Below are positions 1-10,146 of a stretch of 64,000 nt of DNA, one piece after another. This DNA is from Halioglobus maricola (GTDB taxonomy: Bacteria; Pseudomonadota; Gammaproteobacteria; Pseudomonadales; Halieaceae). Made by a program: the position numbers and the translations under genes. The stretch covers positions 3,486,501 to 3,550,500 of the forward strand of contig NZ_CP036422.1 of assembly GCF_009388985.1 (NCBI RefSeq), written 5' to 3'. The notes below the pieces were generated by a model, which saw only the letters and a program-made list of their open reading frames with translations, was not told the origin of the DNA and searched no databases. The first letter of the stretch is position 1. Each line of letters starts with the position of its first letter.

Positions 1-607
1 CCATGCGCTTGCGGGTCAGCGGGCCCGTATCTTCCACCCGGCCATCCGCGTAACTGTGAATGACGCCACGGGGGCCGAAACGCTTCTTGAATTCAGGATC
101 TTTGGGGTAATCCGGGTGCTCGGGCTCCTCCTCCGCATTCAAGTGGTAGAGGTTGCCGAAAAATTCATCAAAACCGTGGTTAGTCGGGAGGTGCTCATCT
201 CGATCGCCCAGATGATTTTTGCCAAATTGGCCTGTTGCGTAACCCATCGGCTTAAGCAGCGCAGCAATGGTGGGGTCTTTTTCAGAGAGGCCTTCCGCAG
301 CACCCGGCAAACCTACCTTGGTCAGGCCGGTGCGCATGGGGTGCTGGCCGGTGATAAAACCAGCGCGACCCGCGGTGCAGCTCTGGTCACCGTAGGAATC
401 GGTAAAAATAATCCCGTCGGCTGCAATGCGGTCAATATTGGGCGTGCGGTAACCCATTCGCCCCATGTTGTAGGCGCTGATATTGTAATCGCCAATATCG
501 TCTCCCCAGATAATCAGGATATTGGGCTTGTCCTGGGCGAAAGCGCCAGTCGCCGCTACTAACAGCAGGGCTCCGGCGGTCACTAACTGATTCAACACAC
601 GGGGCAT
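1..607 (-). CDS. Sulfatase, exported, 3' part missing (runs off left edge)
   Basis: Formylglycine-dependent sulfatase that hydrolyses sulfate esters, probably on sulfated algal polysaccharides, in the periplasm. The N-terminus is a signal peptide ending AFA before Q25. The alkaline-phosphatase-fold start [10 protein letters not shown] supplies two metal-binding Asp (about D36, D37). The modification motif C-T-A-G-R at about residues 77-81 fits the CxAxR/CxPxR sulfatase signature that is converted to formylglycine. Only about 202 residues are in the window, so the C-terminal half is unseen. The ATG at 607 is preceded by an AGGAG-like site. Substrate cannot be told from sequence; the family call is firm. 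Confidence 0.9.
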   Translation of the reverse strand, partial: MPRVLNQLVTAGALLLVAATGAFAQDKPNILIIWGDDIGDYNISAYNMGRMGYRTPNIDRIAADGIIFTDSYGDQSCTAGRAGFITGQHPMRTGLTKVGLPGAAEGLSEKDPTIAALLKPMGYATGQFGKNHLGDRDEHLPTNHGFDEFFGNLYHLNAEEEPEHPDYPKDPEFKKRFGPRGVIHSYADGRVEDTGPLTRKRM

Positions 608-679
608 AAAGTTCTCCTTGATGAAAGCGATACCGCTTCTATAGATATAGCAGAGGCTGGAATATCTGCCCTCAGAGGG

Positions 680-710
680 GCAATAAAAAAGGCCGCTAGA
701 TGCGGCCTTT
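680..710 (-). terminator. Rho-independent terminator after ssb
   Basis: A GC-rich inverted repeat (AAGGCCGC / GCGGCCTT) lies just past the ssb stop. On the minus strand it is followed by a T-run, the form of an intrinsic terminator for ssb. Confidence 0.75.
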
Positions 711-720
711 TGGAGATCTT

Positions 721-1266
721 TCAGAACGGGATATCGTCGTCGAACTCGCCGAAATCCTGAGGGGCAGGCTGTGCTGCCGGTGCACCTTGCGCGGGCGCGC
801 TGCGAGGCGCCGCAGCTGGTGCAGCGCCGCCCTGTGCGGGCGGTGCCTGACTGAAACCGCCATCGCCACCACCATAGCCGCCTGCCTGCCCACCCGCCTG
901 GCCACCACCGGCGCCGCGTGGGTCGAGCATTTGCATCTCATTAACCACAATCTCAGTGGTATAGCGGTCCTGACCGGACTGGTCCTGCCACTTCCGGGTT
1001 TGCAGAGCGCCTTCCACATAGACCTTGGAACCCTTCTTCAGGTATTCGCCGGCAATCTGGCCCAGACGGTAATTGCCGCGGTCGCGGAAAACCACCCTGT
1101 GCCACTCAGTTCTTTCTTTCTGCTCACCGGTCTGGCGATCCTTCCAGGTCTCGCTGGTGGCAATACTGGCATTGGTAACGGCACCGCCGTCGGGGAAAAA
1201 TCGGGTTTCAGGATCGTTGCCCAGATTGCCGACAATGATCACTTTGTTCACTCCGCGTGAAGCCAT
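721..1266 (-). CDS. ssb: Single-stranded DNA-binding protein SSB
   Basis: Binds single-stranded DNA during replication, repair and recombination and recruits partner proteins through its C-terminal tip. The 181 residues show the OB fold at about 1-110 (start [16 protein letters not shown]). A Gly/Gln/Ala/Pro-rich flexible linker follows, then the canonical acidic tip DDDIPF that docks onto SSB partners. Length is normal for gammaproteobacteria. It lies downstream of the MFS gene near divergent uvrA, a frequent arrangement in this class. I saw no LexA box in the 125-base upstream gap, although a TATAGT -10-like hexamer sits at 1315-1320 on the minus strand. Confidence 0.97.
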   Translation of the reverse strand: MASRGVNKVIIVGNLGNDPETRFFPDGGAVTNASIATSETWKDRQTGEQKERTEWHRVVFRDRGNYRLGQIAGEYLKKGSKVYVEGALQTRKWQDQSGQDRYTTEIVVNEMQMLDPRGAGGGQAGGQAGGYGGGDGGFSQAPPAQGGAAPAAAPRSAPAQGAPAAQPAPQDFGEFDDDIPF

Positions 1267-1391
1267 GGAGGTTCCTCTCGAGACTGGTAAAAAGATTATT
1301 TTTGCGAGCTAACGACTATAACAATCCCCTGCGCCGAATGCGACATCAGCTGCGCTCAAGTGCCATCAATTTGGGGCTATTGTAAGCAGGG

Positions 1392-2600
1392 TCAATCCCC
1401 GGCCTGTGCCGTCACTTGGTTGGCGCGGGCAAAGCCCGGCAACGAGAACAACCACCACAGCACTCCAAGGCCCAGGCAAATAGCGAAAAGCGCCTGTGTC
1501 CCACCGTATTCCAGCAGCGCCCCGCCCAGCGCGCCTCCGGCGAATGCGCCGAGGAACTGACAGGTTGAAAACACCCCAAGCGCGGTGCCCTTGCCACCAG
1601 CAAAAACGGCCTTGCTCACCAGCGACGGCAAGGTCGCTTCGAGATAGTTGAAGCCAATGAAGAATATCCACAACCCCAGATACAACAGAACGGGTGCGCT
1701 AGCGCTACCCATCATCACCAGTGCTCCCAGCACCAGGGTGATGGCGAGCAGGAACACTTCCCGCAGCTTACCCTTGCGCTCGGCCAGAATCATCAGCGGC
1801 ACCATCCCGATAATGGAAAGGAGCAGCGCCGGCAAATACACCTGCCAGTGGCTGTCGCGATCAAGGCCCGCAACGTCTCGCAGGTACTGCGGAAGTACCA
1901 GGAAACACGCCATGAGAATAAAGTGCAGGCAGAACACACCGAAGTTCAAACGCAATAAATCGGCATTGCCCAGGCTGCGCCACACCAGATCACTGCGCAA
2001 GCCCACATCATCGTGTCGCTGACCCCGCTGCGGGTTAGGCACCAGCAGGAGCACAATCAAGATGCCAACCAGCGAGAGCCCAGCAGTAAACCAGAACACC
2101 GCGGCGAGCCCCCCGGCGGTGGCGATTGCTGGCCCGAGAATCAGGGCGACTGCGAACGACATACCAATGCTCATGCCCACCATCGCCATGGCTTTGGTGC
2201 GCTGTTCATCCCGGGTAAGGTCGGCTACCAGCGCCATCACCGTACTGGCGATTGCGCCGGCGCCCTGCAGGGCGCGCCCGGCGATAATGCCGTAAATGCT
2301 GTCAGCGGAGGCTGCCACCACACTGCCCAGGGCGAATACCAACAAACCCCCGACAATAACGGGCTTGCGACCAACACGATCAGACAACCAACCCAGAGGA
2401 ATCTGCAGCACCGCCTGGCTCAGGCCATAAATACCCAGGGCCAGGCCAATGGCGGTTGGGCTCACCCCCGCCAAATCGTCTGCATACAGCGCCAACAGCG
2501 GCAGGACCATAAACAGGCCGAGCATGCGGAAACAGTAAAGCAGTGCCAGGGAGCCGACTGCACGCCGTTCCTGGGATGTCATGGGGTGTTCTGTAATCAT
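1392..2600 (-). CDS. Major facilitator superfamily transporter
   Basis: Integral inner-membrane transporter, probably a proton-driven drug or small-solute exporter; substrate unknown. About 402 residues with around 12 hydrophobic segments. The loop GWLSDRVGRKPV is the MFS signature between helices 2 and 3 (G-x-x-x-D-R-x-G-R-K/R). I favour the ATG at 2600 (MITEHPMTSQ); a second ATG at 2582 is also possible. The longer open frame to 2726 would overlap the uvrA promoter. The gene is divergent from uvrA and precedes ssb on the same strand. Confidence 0.85.
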   Translation of the reverse strand: MITEHPMTSQERRAVGSLALLYCFRMLGLFMVLPLLALYADDLAGVSPTAIGLALGIYGLSQAVLQIPLGWLSDRVGRKPVIVGGLLVFALGSVVAASADSIYGIIAGRALQGAGAIASTVMALVADLTRDEQRTKAMAMVGMSIGMSFAVALILGPAIATAGGLAAVFWFTAGLSLVGILIVLLLVPNPQRGQRHDDVGLRSDLVWRSLGNADLLRLNFGVFCLHFILMACFLVLPQYLRDVAGLDRDSHWQVYLPALLLSIIGMVPLMILAERKGKLREVFLLAITLVLGALVMMGSASAPVLLYLGLWIFFIGFNYLEATLPSLVSKAVFAGGKGTALGVFSTCQFLGAFAGGALGGALLEYGGTQALFAICLGLGVLWWLFSLPGFARANQVTAQAGD

Positions 2601-2651
2601 GAATGAGTAGCCGTAAACAAGACGGTAATCATAACAGCCCGCAACTAGACT

Positions 2652-2681
2652 TTGCATGCCCTGTACCGGTAGCAATATACT
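2652..2681 (+). promoter_or_regulatory. Probable sigma-70 promoter of uvrA
   Basis: TTGCAT at 2652-2657 and TATACT at 2676-2681 are separated by 18 bases, about 35 bases before the uvrA start. No perfect LexA box (CTGT-N8-ACAG) overlaps it. Confidence 0.5.
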
Positions 2682-2715
2682 GGTTCGTTTCGATTCTTCT
2701 GCGGTATCGGTTTCT

Positions 2716-5562
2716 ATGGACACCATTCACGTTCGCGGCGCGCGCACGCACAATCTCAAGAATATTGACCTGGATATCCCCCGCGACAAGCTGGTGGTGA
2801 TTACCGGGTTGTCGGGTTCGGGGAAGTCCTCACTCGCCTTCGACACCCTCTACGCCGAGGGTCAGAGGCGCTATGTCGAGAGTCTGTCCACTTACGCTCG
2901 GCAATTTCTGTCGATGATGGAAAAGCCCGATATGGACCATATCGAGGGCCTGTCACCCGCCATCTCCATCGAACAGAAATCTACCTCTCACAACCCTCGC
3001 TCCACCGTGGGCACCATCACCGAGATTTACGACTACTTGCGCCTGTTGTTCGCGCGAGTCGGCGAGCCCCGCTGCCCCGATCACGGCCTGGGCCTGCAGG
3101 CGCAGACCGTCAGCCAGATGGTAGATACCGTACTGGCGCTGCCAGAGGGCAGCAAACTGATGCTGCTGGCCCCGGTGGTGCGAGAGCGCAAGGGCGAACA
3201 CCTGCACATTTTCGAAGAGCTGCGCGCAGCCGGGTTTGTCCGGGCCCGTATCGATGGCATCGTCACCGACCTCGACGATGTGCCCGAGCTGGAAAAGAAC
3301 AAGAAACACCGTATCGAAGTGGTAGTCGATCGCTTCAAGGTGCGCGATGACCTCGGCCTGCGCCTGGCGGAGTCCTTTGAAACCGCGCTGGGGCTGACCG
3401 ATGGCCTGGCCTCGGTGTCGTGGATGGACGGTGATGGCGATGAAATGGCCTTTTCAGCACGCTTTGCCTGCCCGGAGTGCGGCCACAGCATCGACGAGTT
3501 GGAGCCGCGGTTGTTTTCGTTCAACAATCCGGCGGGCGCCTGCAGCGGCTGCGATGGCCTCGGTGTTAAACAGTATTTCGACCCTGAACGTATCGTGTTG
3601 CACCCGGAGTCCAGCCTCGCCGAGGGCGCGATCCGCGGCTGGGACAGGCGCAATGTCTACTACTTCCATATGCTCACTTCGCTCGCGGAGCACTACGGTT
3701 TCGACATCGACGCGCCCTTTGAGAGCCTGAGCAAAAAACACCGCCAGGTGATCCTCCAGGGCTCCGGCAAGACTGAAATCGCTTTCTCCTACATCAATGA
3801 TCGCGGCGATGTCTTCAAACGGACCCACCCCTTCGAAGGCATTATCCCCAATATGGATCGCCGCTACCGGGATACGGATTCAACCTCTGTCCGCGAAGAC
3901 CTGGCCAAGTTCCTGGCCACCCAGCCCTGCCCCGACTGCGAGGGTACTCGCCTGCGCACTGACGCGCGTCACGTGTTCGTGGACGAGCGCACCCTGCCCT
4001 CGATTACCGATATGTCCGTGGGAGAAGCGGAGGACTATTTCAACGCGCTGGAACTGGGGGGTCGCCAGGGCGAAATCGCCGACAAGATCCTCAAGGAGCT
4101 GCGCGCCCGCTACCGTTTCCTGGTAGACGTAGGGCTCAACTACCTCACTCTCAATCGCAGCGCCGAAACCCTGTCCGGCGGCGAGGCCCAGCGGATTCGC
4201 CTGGCGTCCCAGATCGGCGCGGGACTGGTGGGCGTGATGTACATTCTCGACGAGCCATCCATTGGCCTGCACCAGCGAGACAATGAGCGCCTGCTCAAGA
4301 CGCTGACTCACTTGCGCGACCTTGGCAATACGGTACTCGTGGTCGAGCACGATGAAGACGCGATCCGGACCGCAGACCACATTATCGATATCGGCCCAGG
4401 CGCCGGCGTGCACGGAGGCCAGGTGGTCGCCGAAGGCACGATGAAGGAGATCCTTGCCAACAAAGCCTCGCTGACCGGGGACTACCTATCCGGCCGCCGC
4501 AAAATCGACATACCCGCAAAGCGCAACAAGCCCGACCCCAAGAAGCAGTTGGTACTCGCGGGCGCGACAGGCAACAACCTGCAGGAGGTCACCCTTGAGA
4601 TTCCGGTTGGCCTGCTCACCTGTGTGACCGGCGTATCCGGCTCAGGCAAATCTACCCTGATCAACAGCACCCTCTATCCGCTCGCCGCCACTGAGCTCAA
4701 TGGCGCCACGACCCTGACACCTGCTGCGCACCAGTCGATTGAGGGCATGCACCATATCGACAAGTGCATCGACATCGACCAGAGCCCCATCGGCCGTACC
4801 CCCCGCTCGAACCCCGCCACCTATACCGGCATCTTCACGCCGGTGCGGGAGCTCTTTGCCGGCACCCAGGAAGCGCGCTCCCGTGGCTACAAGCCGGGCC
4901 GGTTCAGTTTCAACGTCAAGGGCGGCCGCTGTGAGGCCTGCCAGGGCGATGGCGTCACCAAGGTAGAGATGCACTTCCTGCCGGACGTCTATGTGCCCTG
5001 CGACGTGTGCAAGGGCAAGCGCTATAACCGAGAAACCCTGGAAATCCGCTACAAGGGCAGTAACATTCACGAAGTGCTGGAAATGACAGTTGAAGATGCA
5101 CTCGAGTTCTTCGACGCAGTGCCGGCGATCAGGCGCAAGCTGCAGACCCTGATGGATGTGGGCCTGTCCTATATCCGCCTGGGGCAGGCCGCCACCACCC
5201 TGTCCGGGGGCGAGGCCCAGCGGGTCAAGCTCTCCCGCGAGCTGTCCAAGCGCGATACGGGTAAAACCCTCTACATCCTGGACGAACCCACCACCGGCCT
5301 GCACTTTGAGGACATCAAGCAGCTGCTGGAAGTCCTCCACCGCCTGCGCGACCACGGCAATACCATGGTTATCATCGAGCACAACCTGGACGTGATAAAA
5401 ACCGCAGACTGGATCGTAGACCTGGGGCCGGAAGGCGGCTCGGGCGGTGGGCAAATCATCGCCACCGGCACACCGGAAGACGTGGCCAAAACCAAAGGGT
5501 CATTCACCGGCCAGTTCCTGGGGCCGTTGCTCGACACCAAGAAGGGCAAAGCGGCGGCTTAA
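2716..5562 (+). CDS. uvrA: UvrABC excinuclease subunit A
   Basis: ATPase that recognises DNA lesions and loads UvrB in nucleotide excision repair. 948 residues, close to E. coli UvrA. The first Walker A (GLSGSGKSS) is near residue 31 and a second (GVSGSGKST) lies in the C-terminal half. Two ABC signatures read LSGGEAQR. Zinc-binding Cys pairs are CPECG with CSGCDG, and CEACQGDG with CDVCKGKRY. The ATG at 2716 ([16 protein letters not shown]) matches the family N-terminus; an upstream in-frame start at 2656 would run through the promoter. algR follows 16 bases after the stop. Confidence 0.98.
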   Translation: MDTIHVRGARTHNLKNIDLDIPRDKLVVITGLSGSGKSSLAFDTLYAEGQRRYVESLSTYARQFLSMMEKPDMDHIEGLSPAISIEQKSTSHNPRSTVGTITEIYDYLRLLFARVGEPRCPDHGLGLQAQTVSQMVDTVLALPEGSKLMLLAPVVRERKGEHLHIFEELRAAGFVRARIDGIVTDLDDVPELEKNKKHRIEVVVDRFKVRDDLGLRLAESFETALGLTDGLASVSWMDGDGDEMAFSARFACPECGHSIDELEPRLFSFNNPAGACSGCDGLGVKQYFDPERIVLHPESSLAEGAIRGWDRRNVYYFHMLTSLAEHYGFDIDAPFESLSKKHRQVILQGSGKTEIAFSYINDRGDVFKRTHPFEGIIPNMDRRYRDTDSTSVREDLAKFLATQPCPDCEGTRLRTDARHVFVDERTLPSITDMSVGEAEDYFNALELGGRQGEIADKILKELRARYRFLVDVGLNYLTLNRSAETLSGGEAQRIRLASQIGAGLVGVMYILDEPSIGLHQRDNERLLKTLTHLRDLGNTVLVVEHDEDAIRTADHIIDIGPGAGVHGGQVVAEGTMKEILANKASLTGDYLSGRRKIDIPAKRNKPDPKKQLVLAGATGNNLQEVTLEIPVGLLTCVTGVSGSGKSTLINSTLYPLAATELNGATTLTPAAHQSIEGMHHIDKCIDIDQSPIGRTPRSNPATYTGIFTPVRELFAGTQEARSRGYKPGRFSFNVKGGRCEACQGDGVTKVEMHFLPDVYVPCDVCKGKRYNRETLEIRYKGSNIHEVLEMTVEDALEFFDAVPAIRRKLQTLMDVGLSYIRLGQAATTLSGGEAQRVKLSRELSKRDTGKTLYILDEPTTGLHFEDIKQLLEVLHRLRDHGNTMVIIEHNLDVIKTADWIVDLGPEGGSGGGQIIATGTPEDVAKTKGSFTGQFLGPLLDTKKGKAAA

Positions 5563-5578
5563 GCCGCCCGGGCCGAAC

Positions 5579-6310
5579 ATGAAGATTCTGGTCGTCGATG
5601 ACGAGCAACTGGCCCGGGAGCGATTGCTGCGCTTGCTCGGAAAGCTGCGGCCTGGCGCTGAATGTCTGGAAGCCAGCGACGGCATTACAGCGCTGCAAAT
5701 GGCACGCCAGCACGGCCCGGAGCTGATACTGCTGGATATCCAGATGCCCGGTAGCAACGGCATTGAAGTCGCCGCCGCACTTGCTGAGCTGGAAGCGCCC
5801 CCAGCGATTATTTTCTGCACCGCCTATGACGAATATGCGCTCGAGGCTTTCCAACACCAGGCCGTCGCCTACCTGCTGAAGCCCGTGCGCGAAGCTGACC
5901 TGGAAAAAGCACTGCTGACGGCGGGCAAGATCAACCGCATGCAGCTGGCGGAACTCAGTGGCCGCGAAGAGAGCGACGTTGAACTGATCTCCAGCCAAAC
6001 CCACCGCGGTGTCGAATCACTTCCGCTGAAGGATATCCGCTGTTTCATTGCCGAGCACAAGTATGTGACTGCTCATACGCCCCGCTCGGAGCTGATCGTT
6101 CAACAAAGCCTCCGTGAACTGGAGGACACCTATGGTGACCGGTTCCTACGTGTGCATCGCAACACTCTGGTGGCGGTATCGCATATCCAAAAACTGGAAC
6201 GGGACGAGGATGGCAGTTGGCGGGTAGTACTGGAAGGTATGCATGAAAGGCCGATAGTAAGCCGAAGGCATCTGAGCCAGGCCAAGGCAAGAGTGGCGAG
6301 GCCGCAGTAA
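5579..6310 (+). CDS. algR: LytTR-family response regulator, AlgR-like
   Basis: Two-component response regulator that binds DNA through a LytTR domain. The 243 residues start with a receiver domain: acidic pair D7-D8, phospho-acceptor D53 in LLDIQMPG, T81 and K101-P102. A C-terminal LytTR domain follows at about 140-240 (FLRVHRNTLVAV is the family core). In Pseudomonas, AlgR with the kinase AlgZ/FimS activates the fimU-pilVWXY1E operon, and that operon lies just downstream here. Start ATG at 5579 follows uvrA closely, so uvrA read-through is possible. Its kinase partner is the second gene downstream. Confidence 0.9.
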   Translation: MKILVVDDEQLARERLLRLLGKLRPGAECLEASDGITALQMARQHGPELILLDIQMPGSNGIEVAAALAELEAPPAIIFCTAYDEYALEAFQHQAVAYLLKPVREADLEKALLTAGKINRMQLAELSGREESDVELISSQTHRGVESLPLKDIRCFIAEHKYVTAHTPRSELIVQQSLRELEDTYGDRFLRVHRNTLVAVSHIQKLERDEDGSWRVVLEGMHERPIVSRRHLSQAKARVARPQ

Positions 6311-6314
6311 AGCG

Positions 6315-6566
6315 CTATTTGGGTTTCAGCGACCAGTCGTCGTGACCCGCGCTAAAATCATCTGTTGTAGCCTGGGCATCAAGAATCCCTGAATTTGCGA
6401 CCTTGATATACGTTTCCAGCCGCGCCTGGGCCTGCAATTTGTCGCCGAAAGGCCCTTCAGTGGAGCCCTCGCGCGTGGTAAAAAACCATTGACCGTTGTG
6501 TTCAAAAAAGCGATCTGTCTGGAACCAGGACTTATCACTTTTGTCACTTTTACGCCGATCGTTCAT
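6315..6566 (-). CDS. Small conserved protein, DUF6316-like
   Basis: 83-residue hydrophilic protein of unknown function with no signal peptide or membrane segment. The core FFEHNGQWFFTTREG followed by GPF resembles the DUF6316 group seen in Pseudomonas; I make that assignment from memory with moderate trust. It runs opposite to algR and algZ and sits between them, only 4 bases past the algR stop, so it converges with algR. Confidence 0.65.
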   Translation of the reverse strand: MNDRRKSDKSDKSWFQTDRFFEHNGQWFFTTREGSTEGPFGDKLQAQARLETYIKVANSGILDAQATTDDFSAGHDDWSLKPK

Positions 6567-6737
6567 GGAGCTCAGGGCCTGGAGTCAGTACTGCGGAGGG
6601 GAAGCAAGAACTGTAGCACAAGGATTTAGTGTCACCCGTGAAAAACTGAGAACCAGGTCACACTTTTTGCCGCCGCTGGACGCGCTGCAGCTGCCGGTCC
6701 ATTATGGAATTCAAATCGAAATGCAGGGAGGCGGCGC

Positions 6738-7808
6738 ATGTCCGCAGGGTTGCCGGCAAACGGCAGCAATAACGGCACAGCTCACAGCAAGGGGAGCGAG
6801 CTCTTCATTCCCAACCTGTGCAGCCCCCAGCCCGTGCTCTTCATGGTACTGCTCACCGAATTGGTAGTGCTGGTCCATGTCCTCGCCGGCAGCGGGCTGA
6901 GGGCATTTGACTGGACATTGTTTGCTGGAATTTCACTGCTGGCCCAGTGGGTGGTGTTACTGACCGCCGCCCTGCTCTGCTGGCTGCGCGTTCCGCTCAG
7001 CCGGTTCGCCCTGCCCATTGTGTCCGCCCTGTGCCTGTTGCTCATCAGCGTTATTACCGCGGCCAGCAGCGCCCTCGCCCAGGCCCTGCTGGGCCCACTG
7101 CTGGATATCCCACCGGACTGGAGTTGGGTGGGGCGCAATATCCTCATCGCCAATGTGCTGGGCGGCATTGCCCTGCGCTATTTCTACCTGCAACAACAGC
7201 TGCAGATCCAGCAGCGAGCGGAGCTGCAGGCCAGGCTGGATTCGTTGCGCGCCCGCATCCGGCCCCACTTCCTGTTCAACACACTCAACAGCATTGCGAG
7301 CCTGATCGAAACGCGCCCGGAACGTGCCGAACGCGCGGTCGAGGACCTCGCCGAATTGTTTCGCGCCACGCTCAAGGAAAGCAGCGCCAGCACCACCGTG
7401 GCGGACGAAATCCGACTACTCGAGCTGTATCTGGACATCGAGCAACTGAGATTGGGCGAACGCCTTGCCATCAACTGGGCGATCCAGCCCGGCTGCGAGG
7501 AACTGCCGATGCCGTCACTACTGCTGCAGCCACTGGTAGAAAACGCGGTTTATCACGGTGTGGCCTGTATCCCCGAGGGCGGCACAATTGAGATACAGGT
7601 GTCCGCGGAGGAAGAGCATCTGTACGCCCGGATTGAGAACCCGCTACCCGCCGAGGCGACCCCCTCGGAGGGCAACCAGATCGGGCTTGCCAATGTTGGC
7701 CTGCGCCTACAGGCCATGTACGGTGAGGACGCCTCTATCGCTGCAGACCAGGCCGCCGGCCGATTCATCGTAGAGCTGAACTATCCCGCCAGAAAAATAA
7801 GTGACTAA
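6738..7808 (+). CDS. algZ: Sensor histidine kinase, AlgZ/FimS-like
   Basis: Membrane histidine kinase of the LytS/His_kinase family (PF06580), likely partner of AlgR. 356 residues. Four hydrophobic segments lie between about 32 and 148, followed by a short coiled stretch rich in Gln (150-165). The phospho-acceptor motif RPHFLFNTLN has its His near residue 177, and an ATP-binding region carries LLLQPLVENAVYHG. The ATG at 6738 has a good GGAGG site. Known relatives control twitching motility. The kinase follows the regulator and is separated from it by an opposite-strand gene, unlike the usual fimS-algR order. Confidence 0.88.
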   Translation: MSAGLPANGSNNGTAHSKGSELFIPNLCSPQPVLFMVLLTELVVLVHVLAGSGLRAFDWTLFAGISLLAQWVVLLTAALLCWLRVPLSRFALPIVSALCLLLISVITAASSALAQALLGPLLDIPPDWSWVGRNILIANVLGGIALRYFYLQQQLQIQQRAELQARLDSLRARIRPHFLFNTLNSIASLIETRPERAERAVEDLAELFRATLKESSASTTVADEIRLLELYLDIEQLRLGERLAINWAIQPGCEELPMPSLLLQPLVENAVYHGVACIPEGGTIEIQVSAEEEHLYARIENPLPAEATPSEGNQIGLANVGLRLQAMYGEDASIAADQAAGRFIVELNYPARKISD

Positions 7809-7852
7809 AATCACATTTTTCCTTTGATTCTCGCCGCTTATCGCGGTTTCTT

Positions 7853-7862
7853 ACCGTTTATC
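7853..7862 (+). promoter_or_regulatory. Possible AlgR-binding site upstream of fimU
   Basis: ACCGTTTATC resembles the Pseudomonas AlgR box ACCGTTCGTC (8 of 10 positions) and sits about 70 bases before fimU. This is a weak single-site match, supported mainly by the adjacent algR/algZ genes. Confidence 0.3.
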
Positions 7863-7932
7863 AATCCACTTGTTGCTTGTCCCGAGCCAGTTCCTACACT
7901 AGTTTTGGGGATAAGCACTGCAGGAGTGCATC

Positions 7933-8532
7933 TTGCTCGAACTACAAAGACAGAAGAACACGCCAACAGCTGCCCGGAGTGAAGGTTTCACCCTGATCGA
8001 GCTGATGGTCGTGCTCGCAGTGCTGGCGGCACTGCTGCTAGTGGCCGCACCCGGCCTCGCCGACCTTATTCGCAACAACCAGATGGTTACGGATGTGTAC
8101 GCACTGCGCGCAACTCTCAACAATGCGCGCTCCGAGGCTATCACCCGCCGTGCGCCGGTGGTGGTCTGTCCATCCAGTGATGGCGCCACATGCCTTGCGT
8201 CCAATGATTGGAGCAATGGTTACATCACTTTCGTCGCTATGAATAACAATACTGCACCCGACCCCAACGACCCGGACGAGGAACTCATCCAGTGGGAACC
8301 CAGGGACAGGGCTATGAACATTTTTTACAGCAACTCAGAGCAACAAGTGATTTTCAATGCTCGCGGTACAGCACTGGATTACGAGGGCACCTTTGAATTT
8401 TGTGATGAGCGTGGCACCGAAGATGCCCGCGCGCTGATCCTCAATCCGGTGGGCTCGGTTAGCTCAGCCACTGATACCGACACCAATGGCATAGTCAACG
8501 ATCACGGAGGCGCAGATGTCACCTGCAGCTAA
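7933..8532 (+). CDS. fimU: Type IV minor pilin FimU/FimT (GspH family)
   Basis: Minor pseudopilin that primes assembly of the type IV pilus. 199 residues. A class III leader ends at G18, followed by FTLIELMVV with the conserved Glu at position 5 of the mature chain and a long hydrophobic helix. A GspH-like globular domain with several Cys follows. The start is a TTG with a CAGGAG site. It is the first gene of the fimU-pilV-pilW-pilX-pilY1-pilE operon, and its stop overlaps the pilV start region. Confidence 0.88.
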   Translation: MLELQRQKNTPTAARSEGFTLIELMVVLAVLAALLLVAAPGLADLIRNNQMVTDVYALRATLNNARSEAITRRAPVVVCPSSDGATCLASNDWSNGYITFVAMNNNTAPDPNDPDEELIQWEPRDRAMNIFYSNSEQQVIFNARGTALDYEGTFEFCDERGTEDARALILNPVGSVSSATDTDTNGIVNDHGGADVTCS

Positions 8533-9139
8533 TATGCATTCGCGTCACCAGCAAAAAGGCATGACCCTGATCGAAGCCTTGATCGCTGCGGTTATCCTCG
8601 CCATCGGTATTCTCGGCATTGTCAGCCTGCTCGGAATCTCAAAAGTGGCACAGCACGATACCGTGCAGCGCACCCGGGCAGTCTCTCTGGCAGACGATCT
8701 GCTCGAACGGATTAGAAGAAACCCTGAAGGTGTGAGCGAATATATTAACTACAACCCGCTGAACGGCAGCAGTGCACCGAGCATTGGCGCAGATTGCACC
8801 ACAACTACGTGCTCCGCTGAAGACCTCGCCAAATTCGACCTCGACGACTGGGACAACTTGCTCTCAGGTGCTGCAGTGACTGCTCCGGACCCTAACGGCG
8901 CCGCCAGCAATACCGCCGTACTGCCCAACGTCGCTGCCTGCGTCAATTTCACCGCGGACACCGGCAAGGTCAATACCGGCATCGTAGACGTTGTTATTCA
9001 GTGGCGAGGCCTCAGCGAAACGTTTGATGCAGCCGATGGCGATACGATTTGTGGTACTGACTGGAGCGACGAAGAAAAGCCCTATCGCCGCCAGGTTGTG
9101 ATCAGAAGCTTTATCCTGGATGAGGAAGACCTGTTATGA
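8516..9139 (+). CDS. pilV: Type IV minor pilin PilV
   Basis: Minor pilin that helps link the priming complex to the adhesin PilY1. 207 residues. A short leader ends at G15 before MTLIEALIAAVILAIG, with the conserved Glu at mature position 5. The ATG at 8516 has a GGAGG site inside the end of fimU (17-base overlap); a second ATG at 8534 is possible. Its stop overlaps the pilW start (ATGA type), showing translational coupling. Confidence 0.88.
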   Translation: MSPAANMHSRHQQKGMTLIEALIAAVILAIGILGIVSLLGISKVAQHDTVQRTRAVSLADDLLERIRRNPEGVSEYINYNPLNGSSAPSIGADCTTTTCSAEDLAKFDLDDWDNLLSGAAVTAPDPNGAASNTAVLPNVAACVNFTADTGKVNTGIVDVVIQWRGLSETFDAADGDTICGTDWSDEEKPYRRQVVIRSFILDEEDLL

Positions 9140-10146
9140 GCCAAGGGGCAACACTGCGCCGTTTCGCGCGAGATCAGGGGGGCTTCTCGCTGATCGAATT
9201 TATGGTGGCCATGGTTCTGGGAATCATCGTCATCGCTGGCGCTGTCTCAGTTTATGTCGCTTCGAAGCGCTCTCTCACCGAGGTGGACCAGGTGGCGGGC
9301 ATCTCGGAAAACGGCCAATTTGCCATGCAAATGATCGGTTATTCCGCAAAACATGTGGGTTTTTTTGGTGGAACATACTTTCAGGACATCACTCAGGACG
9401 GCTCGCTGGGCACCACGATTGTCAACGACTGCACTGGTGACGCTGCCGCCTACGACACAGACACCTCCCTGCTGGCCATGACGGTTGGCAGTGACAATAC
9501 CGCGTTTGGCTGCATTACCGATGCGCGCGAAAATACCGATGTACTGGTCATCAAAAACGTCGTTCCCGCACCCATCGCCGCCGACCCGAATGATGCAACC
9601 GGCAACACCTTCCCCGCCGGCTCGATCGATCCAGAGACCACGTATATTCTGGCTAATACCGAAGTGGCACTGATGATTGATGGCGCGGACACCCTGCCAG
9701 ATGTCGGCGCGGGTGCGACTTACGCCCTGGCTGCAGCCTGGCCCTACAACGTGGAAATATACTACGTACGAGATACTGATACTCCCACCCTGAGCCGGCT
9801 CACGCTAGGCTGGAACGGGACGGCTATGGCAATGCAGCGCCAGGACCTGGTTCAGGGCGTTGAGGATATGCGCCTGCTATTTGGCTTTGACACCAACAAT
9901 GACGGCACTGCTGACACCATGGCGGGCGACCCCAACGAAGTGGGCAGCACCGACTGGGACCAGGCTACCTCGATGCAGGCCTACTTGCTGCTGCGTGCCG
10001 AAAATGATGATTACGACTACACCAACGAAAAAACCTACACATTGGGAGACCGGCAGGTAACTCCGAATGACACCTTCCGCAGGGTATTGCTGCACGCTGA
10101 CATCACGCTGCGTAACCCTCGAATTCTTCTCCGGGGAGGCGCGTGA
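9136..10146 (+). CDS. pilW: Type IV minor pilin PilW
   Basis: Minor pilin of the pilus-tip priming complex. 336 residues, typical for PilW. The leader ends in GG before FSLIEFMVAMVLGI (conserved Glu near residue 21). The C-terminal part contains LVQGVEDMRLLFG, a stretch typical of PilW proteins. It overlaps pilV by 4 bases and pilX by about 4 bases. Confidence 0.88.
   Translation: MSQGATLRRFARDQGGFSLIEFMVAMVLGIIVIAGAVSVYVASKRSLTEVDQVAGISENGQFAMQMIGYSAKHVGFFGGTYFQDITQDGSLGTTIVNDCTGDAAAYDTDTSLLAMTVGSDNTAFGCITDARENTDVLVIKNVVPAPIAADPNDATGNTFPAGSIDPETTYILANTEVALMIDGADTLPDVGAGATYALAAAWPYNVEIYYVRDTDTPTLSRLTLGWNGTAMAMQRQDLVQGVEDMRLLFGFDTNNDGTADTMAGDPNEVGSTDWDQATSMQAYLLLRAENDDYDYTNEKTYTLGDRQVTPNDTFRRVLLHADITLRNPRILLRGGA

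Noticed and set aside
2655..2675. CTGT-like sequence in the uvrA promoter as a LexA box
   Set aside because: The left half CTGT is present but the right half is not ACAG at 8-base spacing, so it is not a supportable SOS box.
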